Shown here piece by piece: positions 26,375-35,696 of a stretch of DNA of 64,000 nt. Numbering within the stretch: position 1 is the stretch's first letter; the number at the start of each line of letters is the position of its first letter. Position numbers and translations under genes: made by a program. The stretch is taken from contig OY970063.1 in NCBI GenBank assembly GCA_963705275.1, positions 682,001 to 746,000 on the forward strand. The letters run 5' to 3'. Below the pieces are notes generated by a model that was not told the DNA's origin, ran no database searches, and saw nothing but the letters and a program-made list of their open reading frames with translations. The DNA comes from Fen-1135 sp963705275. GTDB taxonomy: Bacteria; Desulfobacterota; Syntrophia; Syntrophales; UBA2185.

Positions 26375-26998
26375 TCAAAACTCTATTTCGGCATTTACGT
26401 GGATGAGGCTTCTGTCTTTGACTACGAATGATCTTCTATGAATTTTGCAATGGCCGTGCTTGTTGATCGCCTCCCGGTGCTCCGCTGTAGCATAGCCCTT
26501 ATTCTTCGAAAAATTATACTGGGGGAATTGGCGATCATAGATCTCCATGATCCTGTCTCTCGAGACTTTAGCAATAATGGAGGCTGATGCCACGGAGACG
26601 CTCTTTGAGTCACCTTTGACGATCGCTTCCTGGGGTATGGAGACAAAAATACGATGTGGACCGTCAATGAGCAGATAATCAGGCGTCAGAGAAAGATTCA
26701 GTGCTGCCTCCTTCATGGCCACCAGTGTTGCCTGAAATATGTTCACTTCGTCAATAAACGAAGCCTCCACAACGCCAAGTCCGATGGAAAGGGCGTCTTG
26801 CCTTATAATGTCGGACAGGTTCTCTCTCTTCTTCGCTGGGAGCTGCTTCGAATCTTTGATTTCCTTGTTCTTATAATGGGGGGGGAGTATCACGGCGGCG
26901 GCGACCAATGGTCCTGCAAGGGGACCTCTACCCGCCTCATCAATACCAGCTATTGATCTATAACCAAGTTGATGCGCACGCCGTTCGAAACTGTTCAT
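26375..26998 (-). CDS. rnhB: Ribonuclease HII
   Basis: An endonuclease that cuts RNA in RNA-DNA hybrids and removes single ribonucleotides. The frame is open from 27076, but the ATG at 26998 gives the usual length (207 residues) and places the catalytic opening SIAGIDEAGRGPLAGPLVAA near the N-terminus. The other acidic residues occur in LIDGPH and SASIIAKVSRDRIM, with the C-terminal NFSKNKGYATAEHREAINKH motif. It lies in the translation operon between rplS and yraN. Confidence 0.95.
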   Translation of the reverse strand: MNSFERRAHQLGYRSIAGIDEAGRGPLAGPLVAAAVILPPHYKNKEIKDSKQLPAKKRENLSDIIRQDALSIGLGVVEASFIDEVNIFQATLVAMKEAALNLSLTPDYLLIDGPHRIFVSIPQEAIVKGDSKSVSVASASIIAKVSRDRIMEIYDRQFPQYNFSKNKGYATAEHREAINKHGHCKIHRRSFVVKDRSLIHVNAEIEF

Positions 26999-27125
26999 AG
27001 CCGGGACAAGAAACTTGTAAGAGTGGTTCTGAGTCACTAACCGAAGACAAGAAAGGTCTCTCGCATCCCTGACCAAAAACTCAGAGGTTAGGGATGCTCG
27101 TTCTGCACTGGGATTATTTTAGTAT

Positions 27126-27470
27126 CTATTTCCCCATTTCTTTGATTCTTGCTTTTTTGCCTCTTAGACCACGCAAGTAATACAGCCGGGAACGCCGCAC
27201 CTTACCGCGATTAACTATTTCAATCCTGTCTATGACCGGTGAATGTAGGGGAAATGTCCTTTCGACTCCTACACCATAGGAAACCTTTCTCACTGTAAAG
27301 CTCGACCGGCAATCACCCCGTTTTCTGCGGATGACGACGCCTTCAAAGGCCTGTATTCTCTGTTTTTGTCCCTCCACAATTCTCACATACACCCTGACCG
27401 TATCGCCAGGCTTAAAACTCGGGATGTCCCCTCTCATCTGCTCTTTTTCAAGCATTTCCATAACATTCAT
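27126..27470 (-). CDS. rplS: 50S ribosomal protein L19
   Basis: A 114-residue L19: KPGDTVRVYVRIVEGQKQRI, then QAFEGVVIRRKRG and a basic C-terminus ending RGLRGKKARIKE. It sits at the 30S-50S interface. It follows trmD by 27 bases, in the conserved rpsP-rimM-trmD-rplS order. Confidence 0.97.
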   Translation of the reverse strand: MNVMEMLEKEQMRGDIPSFKPGDTVRVYVRIVEGQKQRIQAFEGVVIRRKRGDCRSSFTVRKVSYGVGVERTFPLHSPVIDRIEIVNRGKVRRSRLYYLRGLRGKKARIKEMGK

Positions 27471-27497
27471 ATCCTAGATTCCTCCATATCGCGTTGC

Positions 27498-28232
27498 TCA
27501 TAAATCTCTCTTAATATCTTCGAGCGTTTTTCTGTCTTCATCAGATAGTTCTATTTTCCCCAGCAAATCCGGCCGCCTCAAGTATGTCCTCTTTAGCGAT
27601 TCCCTTCTTCGCCATGACTCGATCTCCCGGTGATTACCTGACAGCAGGACCTCAGGAACCCGCCAGTCCCTGTAGCTGCCGGGCCGTGTATAATGGGGAT
27701 ACTCCAACAGGCCGGTAGAAAACGAATCGTAAGATGCGGAGTCATAATTCCCCAGAACGCCCGGAATCAGACGGGTAACAGCGTCGACCACGACCATAGC
27801 TGAAAGTTCTCCACCCGTCAAAACAAAATCGCCTATCGAAATCTCTCTGTCAGCCAGATGGTCCCTTACCCTCTCGTCCATGCCCTCGTAGCGCCCACAA
27901 ATAAACACAATTTGAAAATAGCGAGACATTTCCTCCGCTATCTTCTGGTTGAAGGTTTCTCCCTGGGGCGTGAGGAGAACAATCAGGGTATTATCTCTTG
28001 TGGGAACGATTGACGCCAGGGCTCTGTCGATTGGTTCCACCTTCATGACCATGCCGCCGCCGCCGCCGTAAGGGGCGTCATCTGTCATCCTATGCTTATC
28101 CTCGGCATAGTCGCGAATGTTGTGGAGATGGATCTCCACCATTCCCTTTTCGCGTGCCCTTTTCAAGATACTGTAATTAAGCACGGATTCAAACATTTCG
28201 GGGAAGACGGATAAAATATCAAACCTGATCAT
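27498..28232 (-). CDS. trmD: tRNA (guanine-37 N1)-methyltransferase
   Basis: A 244-residue SPOUT methyltransferase that methylates G37 next to the anticodon and prevents frameshifting. It shows RFDILSVFPEMFESVLNYSI, DDAPYGGGGGMVMKVEPI, the knot segment VFICGRYEGMDERVRDHLAD, and ISIGDFVLTGGELSAMVVVD. The length is normal. It begins six bases after rimM. Confidence 0.97.
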   Translation of the reverse strand: MIRFDILSVFPEMFESVLNYSILKRAREKGMVEIHLHNIRDYAEDKHRMTDDAPYGGGGGMVMKVEPIDRALASIVPTRDNTLIVLLTPQGETFNQKIAEEMSRYFQIVFICGRYEGMDERVRDHLADREISIGDFVLTGGELSAMVVVDAVTRLIPGVLGNYDSASYDSFSTGLLEYPHYTRPGSYRDWRVPEVLLSGNHREIESWRRRESLKRTYLRRPDLLGKIELSDEDRKTLEDIKRDL

Positions 28233-28238
28233 GGCCTT

Positions 28239-28748
28239 CTATAAACCTTCAAGCAGTCTTACAACCATCATCCCCCGGTCGATATCGATCTCACGTATCA
28301 CATCGGCAATGCCCGGCAGCAAGACCTCTCTTTCTCCACCGCTGCACACATAGACATCATTACTCCCCGTTGGGAAAATAGCCTCAATTACGCCTAGAAT
28401 GCGGCCTTCCTCAGTAACTACTTTAAGACCTATCATATCATGCCAGTAATATTCACCTTCTGGCAATTCTTCCAGTTTGTCCGCGGGAATCAGTACGTCG
28501 CAGCCAATAAGGGCATTCGCACTCTGAAGATCTTCGACGCCTTCTATTTCAAGGAAAAAACTCTTGCCTCTGCTCCGCACACCCTTTAATTTGAAGGGGC
28601 CCTTCCTATCATTTCCGAAGCCTAAATACAATTCGTCAAGGTATTGAACCTTGTCATTAGACTCAAGGTATGACACCGCTTTCATAAGGCCCTTAAGACC
28701 GCATGATTTAACGATCCTGCCAATTTCAAAGAACTGAGTCGGATTCAT
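28239..28748 (-). CDS. rimM: Ribosome maturation factor RimM
   Basis: A 169-residue 16S processing factor with an N-terminal RimM domain (FEIGRIVKSCGLKGLMKAVS) and a C-terminal PRC barrel (GEYYWHDMIGLKVVTEEGRI, and PTGSNDVYVCSGGEREVLLP). It acts in 30S assembly, binding S19. The start overlaps khpA by four bases. Confidence 0.95.
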   Translation of the reverse strand: MNPTQFFEIGRIVKSCGLKGLMKAVSYLESNDKVQYLDELYLGFGNDRKGPFKLKGVRSRGKSFFLEIEGVEDLQSANALIGCDVLIPADKLEELPEGEYYWHDMIGLKVVTEEGRILGVIEAIFPTGSNDVYVCSGGEREVLLPGIADVIREIDIDRGMMVVRLLEGL

Positions 28749-28975
28749 TCAATAATTTCTAAGACTGCCCTCTTGCGAAGCTTCGTTGACGCCGCGCTTA
28801 AAATGGTCCGCATGGCCTTTGCGGTTCTTCCCTGCTTGCCGATAACTTTACCCAGGTCTTCCTTCGCAACTCTCAGTTCGATCACGGAAGTCTGCTCACC
28901 AAGCACCTCGGATACTTCTACCAAATCAGGATTATCCACCAAAGACTGCGCTATGTACTTGATCAAATCTTTCAT
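28745..28975 (-). CDS. khpA: KH-domain RNA-binding protein (KhpA/YlqC type)
   Basis: About 76 residues: KDLIKYIAQSLVDNPDLVEV, then a KH fold with the GKVIGKQGRTAKAMRTILSA signature (G-x-x-G as GKQG). The ATG at 28975 is preferred over the upstream in-frame codon at 28990. It occupies the usual place between rpsP and rimM. In firmicutes it pairs with KhpB (Jag) to control division and mRNA; here only the KhpA gene is seen. Confidence 0.92.
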   Translation of the reverse strand: MKDLIKYIAQSLVDNPDLVEVSEVLGEQTSVIELRVAKEDLGKVIGKQGRTAKAMRTILSAASTKLRKRAVLEIIE

Positions 28976-29082
28976 CGTCACAACCTCCACGGATTACTCA
29001 TTGAATAAATCCAACAGCAATATCGACTTCTGTCGCAAAACCGCCAAATTCAAAGGTCAAGACATGGCACCATTTATTTCAA

Positions 29083-29334
29083 TTATGCCCTTTTCGTGAT
29101 TCCCTTCCTTGCAAACAACTGGGAAACCGTCAAAGTGGGTACGGCCCCTTTTGAAAGCCAATCAACAACGCGTTCTTCTTTCAGGACAACCTCCGCGGGA
29201 TTTTTTTGAGGATTATAGCTTCCTACGATCTCGAGAAACCTGCCATCTCTCGGAGATTCGGAATCAGCTACGACGATCCTGTAATAGGGCCTGCCTTTTC
29301 CGCCAAGCCGCGCCAACCTTATTTTAACTGCCAT
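29083..29334 (-). CDS. rpsP: 30S ribosomal protein S16
   Basis: An 83-residue S16: MAVKIRLARLGGKGRPYYRI, then VVADSESPRDGRFLEIVGSY and a WLSKGAVPTLTVSQL tail. It is encoded between ffh and khpA in the operon. Confidence 0.97.
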   Translation of the reverse strand: MAVKIRLARLGGKGRPYYRIVVADSESPRDGRFLEIVGSYNPQKNPAEVVLKEERVVDWLSKGAVPTLTVSQLFARKGITKRA

Positions 29335-29431
29335 TCCTGTTATCTATGACCTCCTGAAAATTATTGTAATTTTATATATATGCATTATATTATAAAGGAA
29401 GAACTTTTATTATAGTCCATTTTTAAGTTAA

Positions 29432-30769
29432 TTAAAAGGGCAAATTGCCCCTGCGTAGCGATTTCATTCCTTCCTTTGATGTAAGCCTTTTCATTATCTT
29501 TCTCATCTCGCCATAATTTTTCAGCAGCTTGTTCACATCCTGGACCGTCGTTCCGCTTCCCTTCGCTATTCTTTTTCTCCTCTGTCCATCGATTAAGAGA
29601 TAGTTTGAGCGCTCCTTCCCTGTCATAGAGTCGATTATGGCAAGGGTTCTTGTCATTTCCTTTTCATCCGGTGTTGCATGTGCCAGCGCTTTGATCTTCC
29701 CCAATCCGGGAATCATCCCCATTATGTCCCCGATAGAGCCCATCGATTTGATCTGCTTCAATTGGTCACGAAAATCTTCAAGTGTGAATTCATTCTTCCT
29801 GATCTTCTTCTCAAGCTCCCGCGCCTGCTTTTCGTCAACTGTAGCCTGTGCCTTTTCGACAAAGGTCAGGATATCGCCCATGCCTAAGATCCGTGAAGCC
29901 AGGCGTTCAGGATGACAAACCTCCAGAGCATCTATTTTCTCGCCAACACCGATGAACTTTATGGGCTTGCCGATCACCGCTTTCAAGGATAAAGCCGCGC
30001 CGCCCCTGGCGTCACCATCCATCTTGGTCATAATCACGCCGTCAATGCCAAGAAGTTCATTGAACTTTCCCGCCACATTCACAGCATCCTGTCCCGTCAT
30101 GGCATCTGCGACAAGGAGAATTTCCGAAGGATTAATTGCATCCTTTATCCTTTTGAGTTCATCCATCATTTCACCGTCTATGTGAAGACGGCCTGCCGTA
30201 TCAACTATAATCACTTCATAGCCGTTGCTCTTCGCCTCTTCAACAGCCTGCAGACACATCCTGACAGGGTCGCGGACATCCCCGGAAACATAAATCCCCA
30301 CACCGCTAATCTTTTCACCCAGGACTTTCAACTGTTCTATCGCTGCCGGCCGGTAAACATCCGACGAAACGAGATATACCCGCCTGCCCTGATTGACCAG
30401 ATGCTGAGCAAGTTTTACTGCCGTCGTTGTCTTCCCGCATCCCTGAAGGCCGACCATCATTACGGGAGCAGGAAATCGGCCGGAAAGTCTCAGTTGGCTG
30501 CTTTTTCCTCCCAATAACTCTACGAGCCTGTCATGTACAATCTTTACGACCTGCTGACCCGGCGTAATACTGTCCAGAACCTCCTGACCTACAGCCCTCA
30601 ACCTGATGTCCTCTACAAAGTCCTTGACCACCTTAAAGTTGACATCCGCCTCAAGAAGGGCCATGCGTATCTCTCTCAGCGCGGAAATAATATTATCTTC
30701 ATCAAGGCGACCTCTCCGCTTGAGTTTCTTAAATACATCCTCCAATTTTTCCGTCAGCGCCTCAAACAT
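29432..30769 (-). CDS. ffh: Signal recognition particle protein Ffh
   Basis: A GTPase that delivers nascent membrane proteins to FtsY. Domains: N (FEALTEKLEDVFKKLKRRGR), G with P-loop VGLQGCGKTTTAVKLAQHL, DTAGRLHIDGEMMDELKRI and TKMDGDARGGAALSLKA, and the methionine-containing M domain at the C-terminus (QIKSMGSIGDIMGMIPGLGK). The ATG at 30769 yields 445 residues with the standard N-terminus. A longer frame from 30784 adds MCGWV, which no homolog needs. It follows the SPOR gene by 26 bases. Confidence 0.96.
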   Translation of the reverse strand: MFEALTEKLEDVFKKLKRRGRLDEDNIISALREIRMALLEADVNFKVVKDFVEDIRLRAVGQEVLDSITPGQQVVKIVHDRLVELLGGKSSQLRLSGRFPAPVMMVGLQGCGKTTTAVKLAQHLVNQGRRVYLVSSDVYRPAAIEQLKVLGEKISGVGIYVSGDVRDPVRMCLQAVEEAKSNGYEVIIVDTAGRLHIDGEMMDELKRIKDAINPSEILLVADAMTGQDAVNVAGKFNELLGIDGVIMTKMDGDARGGAALSLKAVIGKPIKFIGVGEKIDALEVCHPERLASRILGMGDILTFVEKAQATVDEKQARELEKKIRKNEFTLEDFRDQLKQIKSMGSIGDIMGMIPGLGKIKALAHATPDEKEMTRTLAIIDSMTGKERSNYLLIDGQRRKRIAKGSGTTVQDVNKLLKNYGEMRKIMKRLTSKEGMKSLRRGNLPF

Positions 30770-30795
30770 CACCCACCCGCACATATCTGCCGATA

Positions 30796-31425
30796 TTAGT
30801 TATTCCTCGCTCCCATTTTTTGAACGACACAATTGAGGCCCTTGATTTTTCTTTCCACACCATCCGCCTCTTTTTGAGCATCTTCCCGACTGTCAAAACC
30901 TTCGAGGGTAATGCGCGTCCACTTCCCTTTCTTCGGCACCTGTATCTCTGCAACTCTGGGGGAAAATCCAAGTGCTGTAAGTTTTTTCGATAACTGATCG
31001 GCTTTTCCCTTTTCTTTGAAAGAACCAACCTGTACTTGATATTTCTCCTGCTCGGCAGGCGGCTTCCTTTCCGTCTGAACGGCGGTGGGAAGTGAAGGCC
31101 GTCTTTCGTCAGACGCCGCGGGGGCTGCGACAGGCGTCTTCTTTTCTTCCGGAACAATTTCCTCAACCCCGGCCCTGGCGGCTTCTTTCGTTGTTTCGCT
31201 GGCTGCCGCAGCGGTCTCCGGCCTATTCGATGACCAGCCAAGTTTTTCCATCATCATGCCCCGAAAACCGCGTGAAAACTTTTCCGGGTAGGTGTCAATA
31301 TTCTTGCCAACAGTAACCCCGAACAAGAAAACAACAAAAAGCAAACAGGACATGCCTAAGATAAATAGAATCAATGCCCGCTTGCCCAGCTTCAATTCAA
31401 ATACACGCACATTCTTGGATGTCAT
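30796..31425 (-). CDS. Membrane protein with C-terminal SPOR domain
   Basis: A 209-residue protein with a short cytoplasmic N-terminus, one membrane helix (residues about 16-38, ALILFILGMSCLLFVVFLFG), an Ala/Pro/Glu-rich linker, and a SPOR domain at about 130-205 (KYQVQVGSFKEKGKADQLSK, and KGKWTRITLEGFDSREDAQK). SPOR domains bind denuded glycan strands of septal peptidoglycan, so a cell-division or cell-wall role is likely. It lies 18 bases after argS and 26 before ffh, a frequent placement in delta-proteobacteria. Confidence 0.85.
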   Translation of the reverse strand: MTSKNVRVFELKLGKRALILFILGMSCLLFVVFLFGVTVGKNIDTYPEKFSRGFRGMMMEKLGWSSNRPETAAAASETTKEAARAGVEEIVPEEKKTPVAAPAASDERRPSLPTAVQTERKPPAEQEKYQVQVGSFKEKGKADQLSKKLTALGFSPRVAEIQVPKKGKWTRITLEGFDSREDAQKEADGVERKIKGLNCVVQKMGARNN

Positions 31426-31443
31426 TCCGCTCTTCTACTGTCT

Positions 31444-33114
31444 TCACATTCTTTCCGGCGCTGAAACTCCCAGTATCCTTAAGGTATTGCTCAGCACTAC
31501 CAGAATTGATTTTGTCAAGAAAAGTCTCGCCATGCTGAGGCCCTCTTCATCAGATAAAACCTTGTGCTTATTATAGTAACTATGGAAGAGTGCCGCAAGA
31601 TCATTAAGGTAAAACGTCAAGCGGTGCGGCTCCAGGGACAGAGCGGCACCTTCAATCACCTCAGGAAGCCGGGCGATTGTCTTAATCAAGTTAATCTCCT
31701 CGGGAAGAGTCAGGAAGCTCAAGTCCACTTCATCGTAAGCAGGAATTCTGTAGCCCCTTTCGTCGGCATTCCTCATGATACTGCAAATTCTCGCATGTGC
31801 ATACTGCACATAGTAGACGGGATTCTCAGTGGATTGCTTCTTTGCCAGGTCCAGATCGAAATCTAGGTGACTGTCCGAGCGCCTCATCAGGAAGTTATAC
31901 CTTGCAGCGTCTTTTCCCACTTCATCAACGACTTCCTTCATCGTTACGAACTCACCGGCCCGGGTCGACATGGGAACGGGTCTCCCGTCCCGTAGGAGAT
32001 TCACAAGCTGCACCAGAACAATCTTCAGCGATTCCTTTTCATGTCCGAGCGCCTCGATACAGGCAGCCATCCGGGGTATATACCCATGATGATCGGCGCC
32101 CCACACATCGATAATTGTATCGAATCCGCGCTGGTATTTATTCTGATGGTAGGCAATGTCGGCGGCAAAGTAGGTCGGCTCTCCGCTTTTTCTTATAACT
32201 ACCCTGTCCTTCTCATCGCCAAACGCGGTGGTCCTGAACCAAACGGTTTCTCCATCGTTGTAAATGAAATCTCTCTTCTCAAGCTCTGCAAGCAGCTTAG
32301 CCACTCCATCATCCTTATAAAGATCCCTCTCGCTGAAGAAATTATCAAAAACTACACCGAAGGCCTTTAGATCGTCCTTTATGTCGTTTAGTATTGCACT
32401 CGCAGCATAATCCGTAAACGTGCGGATGGTTTCTTCTTGGTTTTTGTTGCGATAGCTCTCACCCTCTCTTACCATTATTTCCTTTGCCAGACCCTTGATG
32501 TAGTCTCCCTGATAGCAGCCCTCAGGAAATTCCACATTATCGCCCAGAAACTCAAGATAACGAAAGAAAACAGATTTGCCTAGGTTGTTCATCTGGTTGC
32601 CTGTATCATTAATGTAATACTCGCGAAAAACCGAAAAACCTGATGCACCGAGGATGCTGGCAATGACATCGCCGACGACGGCTCCCCTTGCATGTCCTAT
32701 ATGGAGGGGTCCCGTAGGATTGGCGCTGACAAACTCCAGATGTATTTTCTTCCCTTTTCCGTAATCGGAGGCGCCATAGCGATCACTCAGCTTATCTACA
32801 TCGCGAAGCAAGGTAGGCCATACATCACCCCTAATAAAGAAGTTCATAAAGCCGGGACCCGCAATCTCGACCTTTGACAGCACATCATCGCCACTGCCGA
32901 TATTCTTTGAGATGATCTCTGCAATCCGTCGGGGCGGCAATTTCCCCTTCGCACGGGATGCCAGCACCATGGCCACATTCGAGGCATAGTCACCGTGACC
33001 GGCATCCTTAGGCATATCAATTTCTATTTCGGGAACAGCCTCTATATCTATTAGCTTCTTATCAATACAGGCCTTTACGGCGATTCCCAGCAATGTTTGC
33101 AGTCTGCGCTTCAT
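31444..33114 (-). CDS. argS: Arginyl-tRNA synthetase
   Basis: A 556-residue class I synthetase. N-terminal Add1 domain, then the HIGH motif in FVSANPTGPLHIGHARGAVV, the RDGRPVPMSTRAGEFVTMKE region in place of a canonical KMSKS, and the DALR anticodon-binding domain (CSIMRNADERGYRI...LAALFHSYYNKHKVLS). It is the first gene of the long minus-strand operon and lies downstream of a strong terminator. Confidence 0.96.
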   Translation of the reverse strand: MKRRLQTLLGIAVKACIDKKLIDIEAVPEIEIDMPKDAGHGDYASNVAMVLASRAKGKLPPRRIAEIISKNIGSGDDVLSKVEIAGPGFMNFFIRGDVWPTLLRDVDKLSDRYGASDYGKGKKIHLEFVSANPTGPLHIGHARGAVVGDVIASILGASGFSVFREYYINDTGNQMNNLGKSVFFRYLEFLGDNVEFPEGCYQGDYIKGLAKEIMVREGESYRNKNQEETIRTFTDYAASAILNDIKDDLKAFGVVFDNFFSERDLYKDDGVAKLLAELEKRDFIYNDGETVWFRTTAFGDEKDRVVIRKSGEPTYFAADIAYHQNKYQRGFDTIIDVWGADHHGYIPRMAACIEALGHEKESLKIVLVQLVNLLRDGRPVPMSTRAGEFVTMKEVVDEVGKDAARYNFLMRRSDSHLDFDLDLAKKQSTENPVYYVQYAHARICSIMRNADERGYRIPAYDEVDLSFLTLPEEINLIKTIARLPEVIEGAALSLEPHRLTFYLNDLAALFHSYYNKHKVLSDEEGLSMARLFLTKSILVVLSNTLRILGVSAPERM

Positions 33115-33209
33115 TCAACCACACACCGTTTGTCGCAAAATACCCGCTACCAAAAAACTTACCCGCCTCGGACAATTGCAGTGTACAGGAAACCGCTATT
33201 ATCCATACT

Positions 33210-33233
33210 AAAAAAGTTGGCCATACGGCCAAC
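33210..33233 (-). terminator. Rho-independent terminator between the prepilin peptidase gene and argS
   Basis: Minus strand: GTTGGCC-GTAT-GGCCAAC, a perfect 7-bp GC-rich stem with a 4-base loop, followed directly by six T (33215-33210). It ends the upstream transcript about 155 bases after the prepilin peptidase stop and isolates argS. Confidence 0.9.
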
Positions 33234-33387
33234 CTCTTATTTGTATAACAGGATTCAAAAGCCACACGCAGCAGGTAACGAATTGGCCCCGGCATTTACG
33301 CCATTTGATCCCGTTTTCTTGTACTTCCTGGCTCTTTAGTACGGTATATTTATACAGGTTTTAAGTCAAGAAATTTTGATAAAAACA

Positions 33388-34155
33388 TCAGTAATAGAAG
33401 AACAGAAACTTCATTACATCCGCGCCCACAAAGAGATAGACAACGGCAGCGATGGACAGAAAAGGGCCGAAAGGCACAGCATACTTCATGTCCTGCCCTT
33501 TAATGATCATGGCGGAAACACCGACAACAGCCCCAAGCAAGGAGCTGACAAACAGGATAAAAAACAGTGACTTCCACCCCAAAAAAGCGCCAAGCATGGC
33601 AAGCAGTTTGATATCCCCTCCACCCATGCCCTCTCGTTTCGTGATGATTTCATATAGGAAAGCAATGGCAAAAAGGCACCCGCCGCCGATCAGAATCCCC
33701 AGGACCGCTTCCCACACGGTTAGGTTCATAAAGAAAACGGCAAGGAAAAAAAAGACGGGTATCCCGGGCAAACTGATGACGTCGGGGATTATCTGGTGAC
33801 GGAGGTCGATAAAAGTGATGACAATCAAGGCACAGGTGAATATGAAAGAAGAGAGATATTTGAAACTCAGACCGAATTTCAAAAATAAAAGGAGCGACAT
33901 TAACGCCGTAATAGTTTCAACAATGGGGTATTGCATAGAGATCTTCTCATGGCAGTCCCTGCATCTCCCCCGTAGAATGAGATAACTGATGATGGGAATA
34001 TTATCGTAAGCCCTTATGGAATGGCCACACTTCGGGCAATGGGAAGATGGAAGAACGATCGACTGCCCCTCAGGAATCCGCAAGATCAAAACATTGAGAA
34101 AGCTACCAACAGCGGCACCCATGAACATAAGAAAGACATATAGAAATGCGCCCAT
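33388..34155 (-). CDS. Prepilin peptidase (leader peptidase and methylase)
   Basis: A 255-residue inner-membrane aspartate protease of the PilD/GspO family. It has the conserved N-terminal GAAVGSFLNVLILRIPEGQ, the zinc cysteine pairs CPKCGHSIRAYDNIPIISY and GRCRDCH, and the two catalytic aspartates: FIDLRHQIIPD and the GxGD motif in GMGGGDIKLLAMLGAFLGW. It should cut and N-methylate type IV pilins or type II secretion pseudopilins. No pilus or secretion genes are in the window. Confidence 0.94.
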   Translation of the reverse strand: MGAFLYVFLMFMGAAVGSFLNVLILRIPEGQSIVLPSSHCPKCGHSIRAYDNIPIISYLILRGRCRDCHEKISMQYPIVETITALMSLLLFLKFGLSFKYLSSFIFTCALIVITFIDLRHQIIPDVISLPGIPVFFFLAVFFMNLTVWEAVLGILIGGGCLFAIAFLYEIITKREGMGGGDIKLLAMLGAFLGWKSLFFILFVSSLLGAVVGVSAMIIKGQDMKYAVPFGPFLSIAAVVYLFVGADVMKFLFFYY

Positions 34156-34280
34156 ATAAACCTTGTCAACGCCTTTCGCCTGATTTTCGCAGTAGAAACG
34201 TGCTCCACCCCTTCGGTCGTTTCACTTTCTGCTATAACAGTCATCTAATGATTTCTTAAACGGTTTGCCGACTATCGGCA

Positions 34281-34736
34281 TCAGCCGTCTTTCCGGTCCC
34301 ACTCATAAGGAATATCATTATCATGGGGATGCACTCTGAATTCATCAGGCTCCCCGTAATCGTATGCCTCTGAGGGCGTATTGACCACGACGGCCTCTCC
34401 CTGGGAAATGCATTTGAATCCGTGATAAACGAAAGGCGGAATATGAATCAGAACAGGATTATGTTCACCCGCAAAGAACTCGTTTATCTCGCCGTATGTT
34501 GAAGAATCGCGCCTGCCGTCGTAAAGAACAATTTTCATCATACCTTTTACAACGGCCATGTTGTCATACTGCTTCTTATGATAATGCCATCCTTTCACAA
34601 CTCCCGGGTAGGCAGTAGTCATATATACCTGGCCGAATTTCCTGAACATCTCATCATCTGTACGCAGGATCTCCATCAACCTGCCCCGCTCATCCGGTAT
34701 GACCTTCAGCTTTTTGGTCATCACACCTTCGATCAT
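34281..34736 (-). CDS. dTDP-4-dehydrorhamnose 3,5-epimerase family cupin
   Basis: About 151 residues from the ATG at 34736. The frame extends to 34826 inside the previous gene, but that part has no family match. The cupin core shows GVVKGWHYHKKQYDNMAVVK (the His-x-His of RmlC) and HIPPFVYHGFKCISQGEAVV, with FRVHPHDNDIPYEW at the end. It may epimerise a dTDP-sugar made by the neighbouring RfbA. RmlB and RmlD are absent here, so the product need not be rhamnose. It lies 11 bases after rfbA. Confidence 0.82.
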   Translation of the reverse strand: MIEGVMTKKLKVIPDERGRLMEILRTDDEMFRKFGQVYMTTAYPGVVKGWHYHKKQYDNMAVVKGMMKIVLYDGRRDSSTYGEINEFFAGEHNPVLIHIPPFVYHGFKCISQGEAVVVNTPSEAYDYGEPDEFRVHPHDNDIPYEWDRKDG

Positions 34737-34747
34737 ATTCGATGCCC

Positions 34748-35476
34748 TCACATTTTGTTTGCTCCTGTCTTCGCCACCATATTGCCGGCATATTGCAGGG
34801 ATTCGAATGTCCCCGCATCGCTCCACCAGCCATCAAGAATATCCCACTCCATTTTCCCCTCGTTAATATAGAAATTGTTAACGTCCGTAATCTCCAGTTC
34901 CCCTCTCTTTGATGGTTTTAGATTCTTGATAAAATCGAAAACTCTCCTGTCATACATATAAATGCCGATGACGGCATACTGCGATTTCGGCGCTGCCGGC
35001 TTTTCTTCAACACGGACGATACGGTCGCCTTCGAAGACGGGTACGCCGAACCTCTTGGGGTCAGACACCTCTTTCAGCATGATCCGTGCACCGCCTTTCT
35101 GCTTCTCAAAAGCTTGTACTGCCTTTCTAACGTTCTTCTCAATGATATTATCTCCCAGGACGACAACAATTTTCCCTTCATCGGCAAAAAACTCTGCAAG
35201 GCTAAGGGCTGCGGCAATTCCCCCCTCTCCTTCCTGATATGTATAATTGAGATGTCTGAGGCCGAAGTCCGCCCCGTTTCCGAGGAGTTTCAGAAATTCA
35301 CCGGCATTGTTTCCACCTGTAACAATCATGATGTCATCAACACCGGCATTCACCAATATCTTTATCGGATAATAAATCATGGGTTCATTGTAAACGGGAA
35401 GGAGATGTTTATTAGTGACCTTTGTAAGAGGATACATGCGACTGCCCAAACCTCCCGCTAGAACAACACCCTTCAT
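34748..35476 (-). CDS. rfbA: Glucose-1-phosphate thymidylyltransferase
   Basis: A 242-residue nucleotidyltransferase making dTDP-glucose. Motifs: GVVLAGGLGSRMYPLTKVTN, LLPVYNEPMIYYPI, and EDDGKIVVVLGDNII-like ADEGKIVVVLGDNI, and WDILDGWWSDAGTFESL. It is shorter than E. coli RfbA (about 290), like many archaeal and delta-proteobacterial enzymes. It is cotranscribed with the cupin epimerase and divergent from ribD. Confidence 0.92.
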   Translation of the reverse strand: MKGVVLAGGLGSRMYPLTKVTNKHLLPVYNEPMIYYPIKILVNAGVDDIMIVTGGNNAGEFLKLLGNGADFGLRHLNYTYQEGEGGIAAALSLAEFFADEGKIVVVLGDNIIEKNVRKAVQAFEKQKGGARIMLKEVSDPKRFGVPVFEGDRIVRVEEKPAAPKSQYAVIGIYMYDRRVFDFIKNLKPSKRGELEITDVNNFYINEGKMEWDILDGWWSDAGTFESLQYAGNMVAKTGANKM

Positions 35477-35582
35477 AATTTCTTCTCCTTTTCGTCGGGT
35501 CGGGGCATCATACCCATCCCCTGCACAAACCCAAGATGGCGGATTGATCCAAAACCAATCTCAAGACCGACAATTGCGCTTC

Positions 35583-35611
35583 CCTATATCATATTAAAAC
35601 CCCCTCAACAA
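35583..35611 (-). promoter_or_regulatory. Promoter of the rfbA transcript
   Basis: Minus strand: TTGTTG (35611-35606), 17-base spacer, TATAGG (35588-35583), about 100 bases before the rfbA start. Confidence 0.4.
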
Positions 35612-35637
35612 CAGAAACATTCTTTTATTATTCACCC

Positions 35638-35665
35638 TTTACATCCGTAACAGGCGTGATATAAG
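35638..35665 (+). promoter_or_regulatory. Promoter of ribD
   Basis: TTTACA (35638-35643), 16-base spacer, TATAAG (35660-35665), about 30 bases before the GTG start. No FMN riboswitch was recognised in the 220-base gap. Confidence 0.5.
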
Positions 35666-35696
35666 ATGCAGCAATCACAAAGAGGAGGACAACATC

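Noticed and set aside
35477..35696. Possible FMN riboswitch before ribD
   Set aside because: None of the conserved RFN element boxes were found in the gap.
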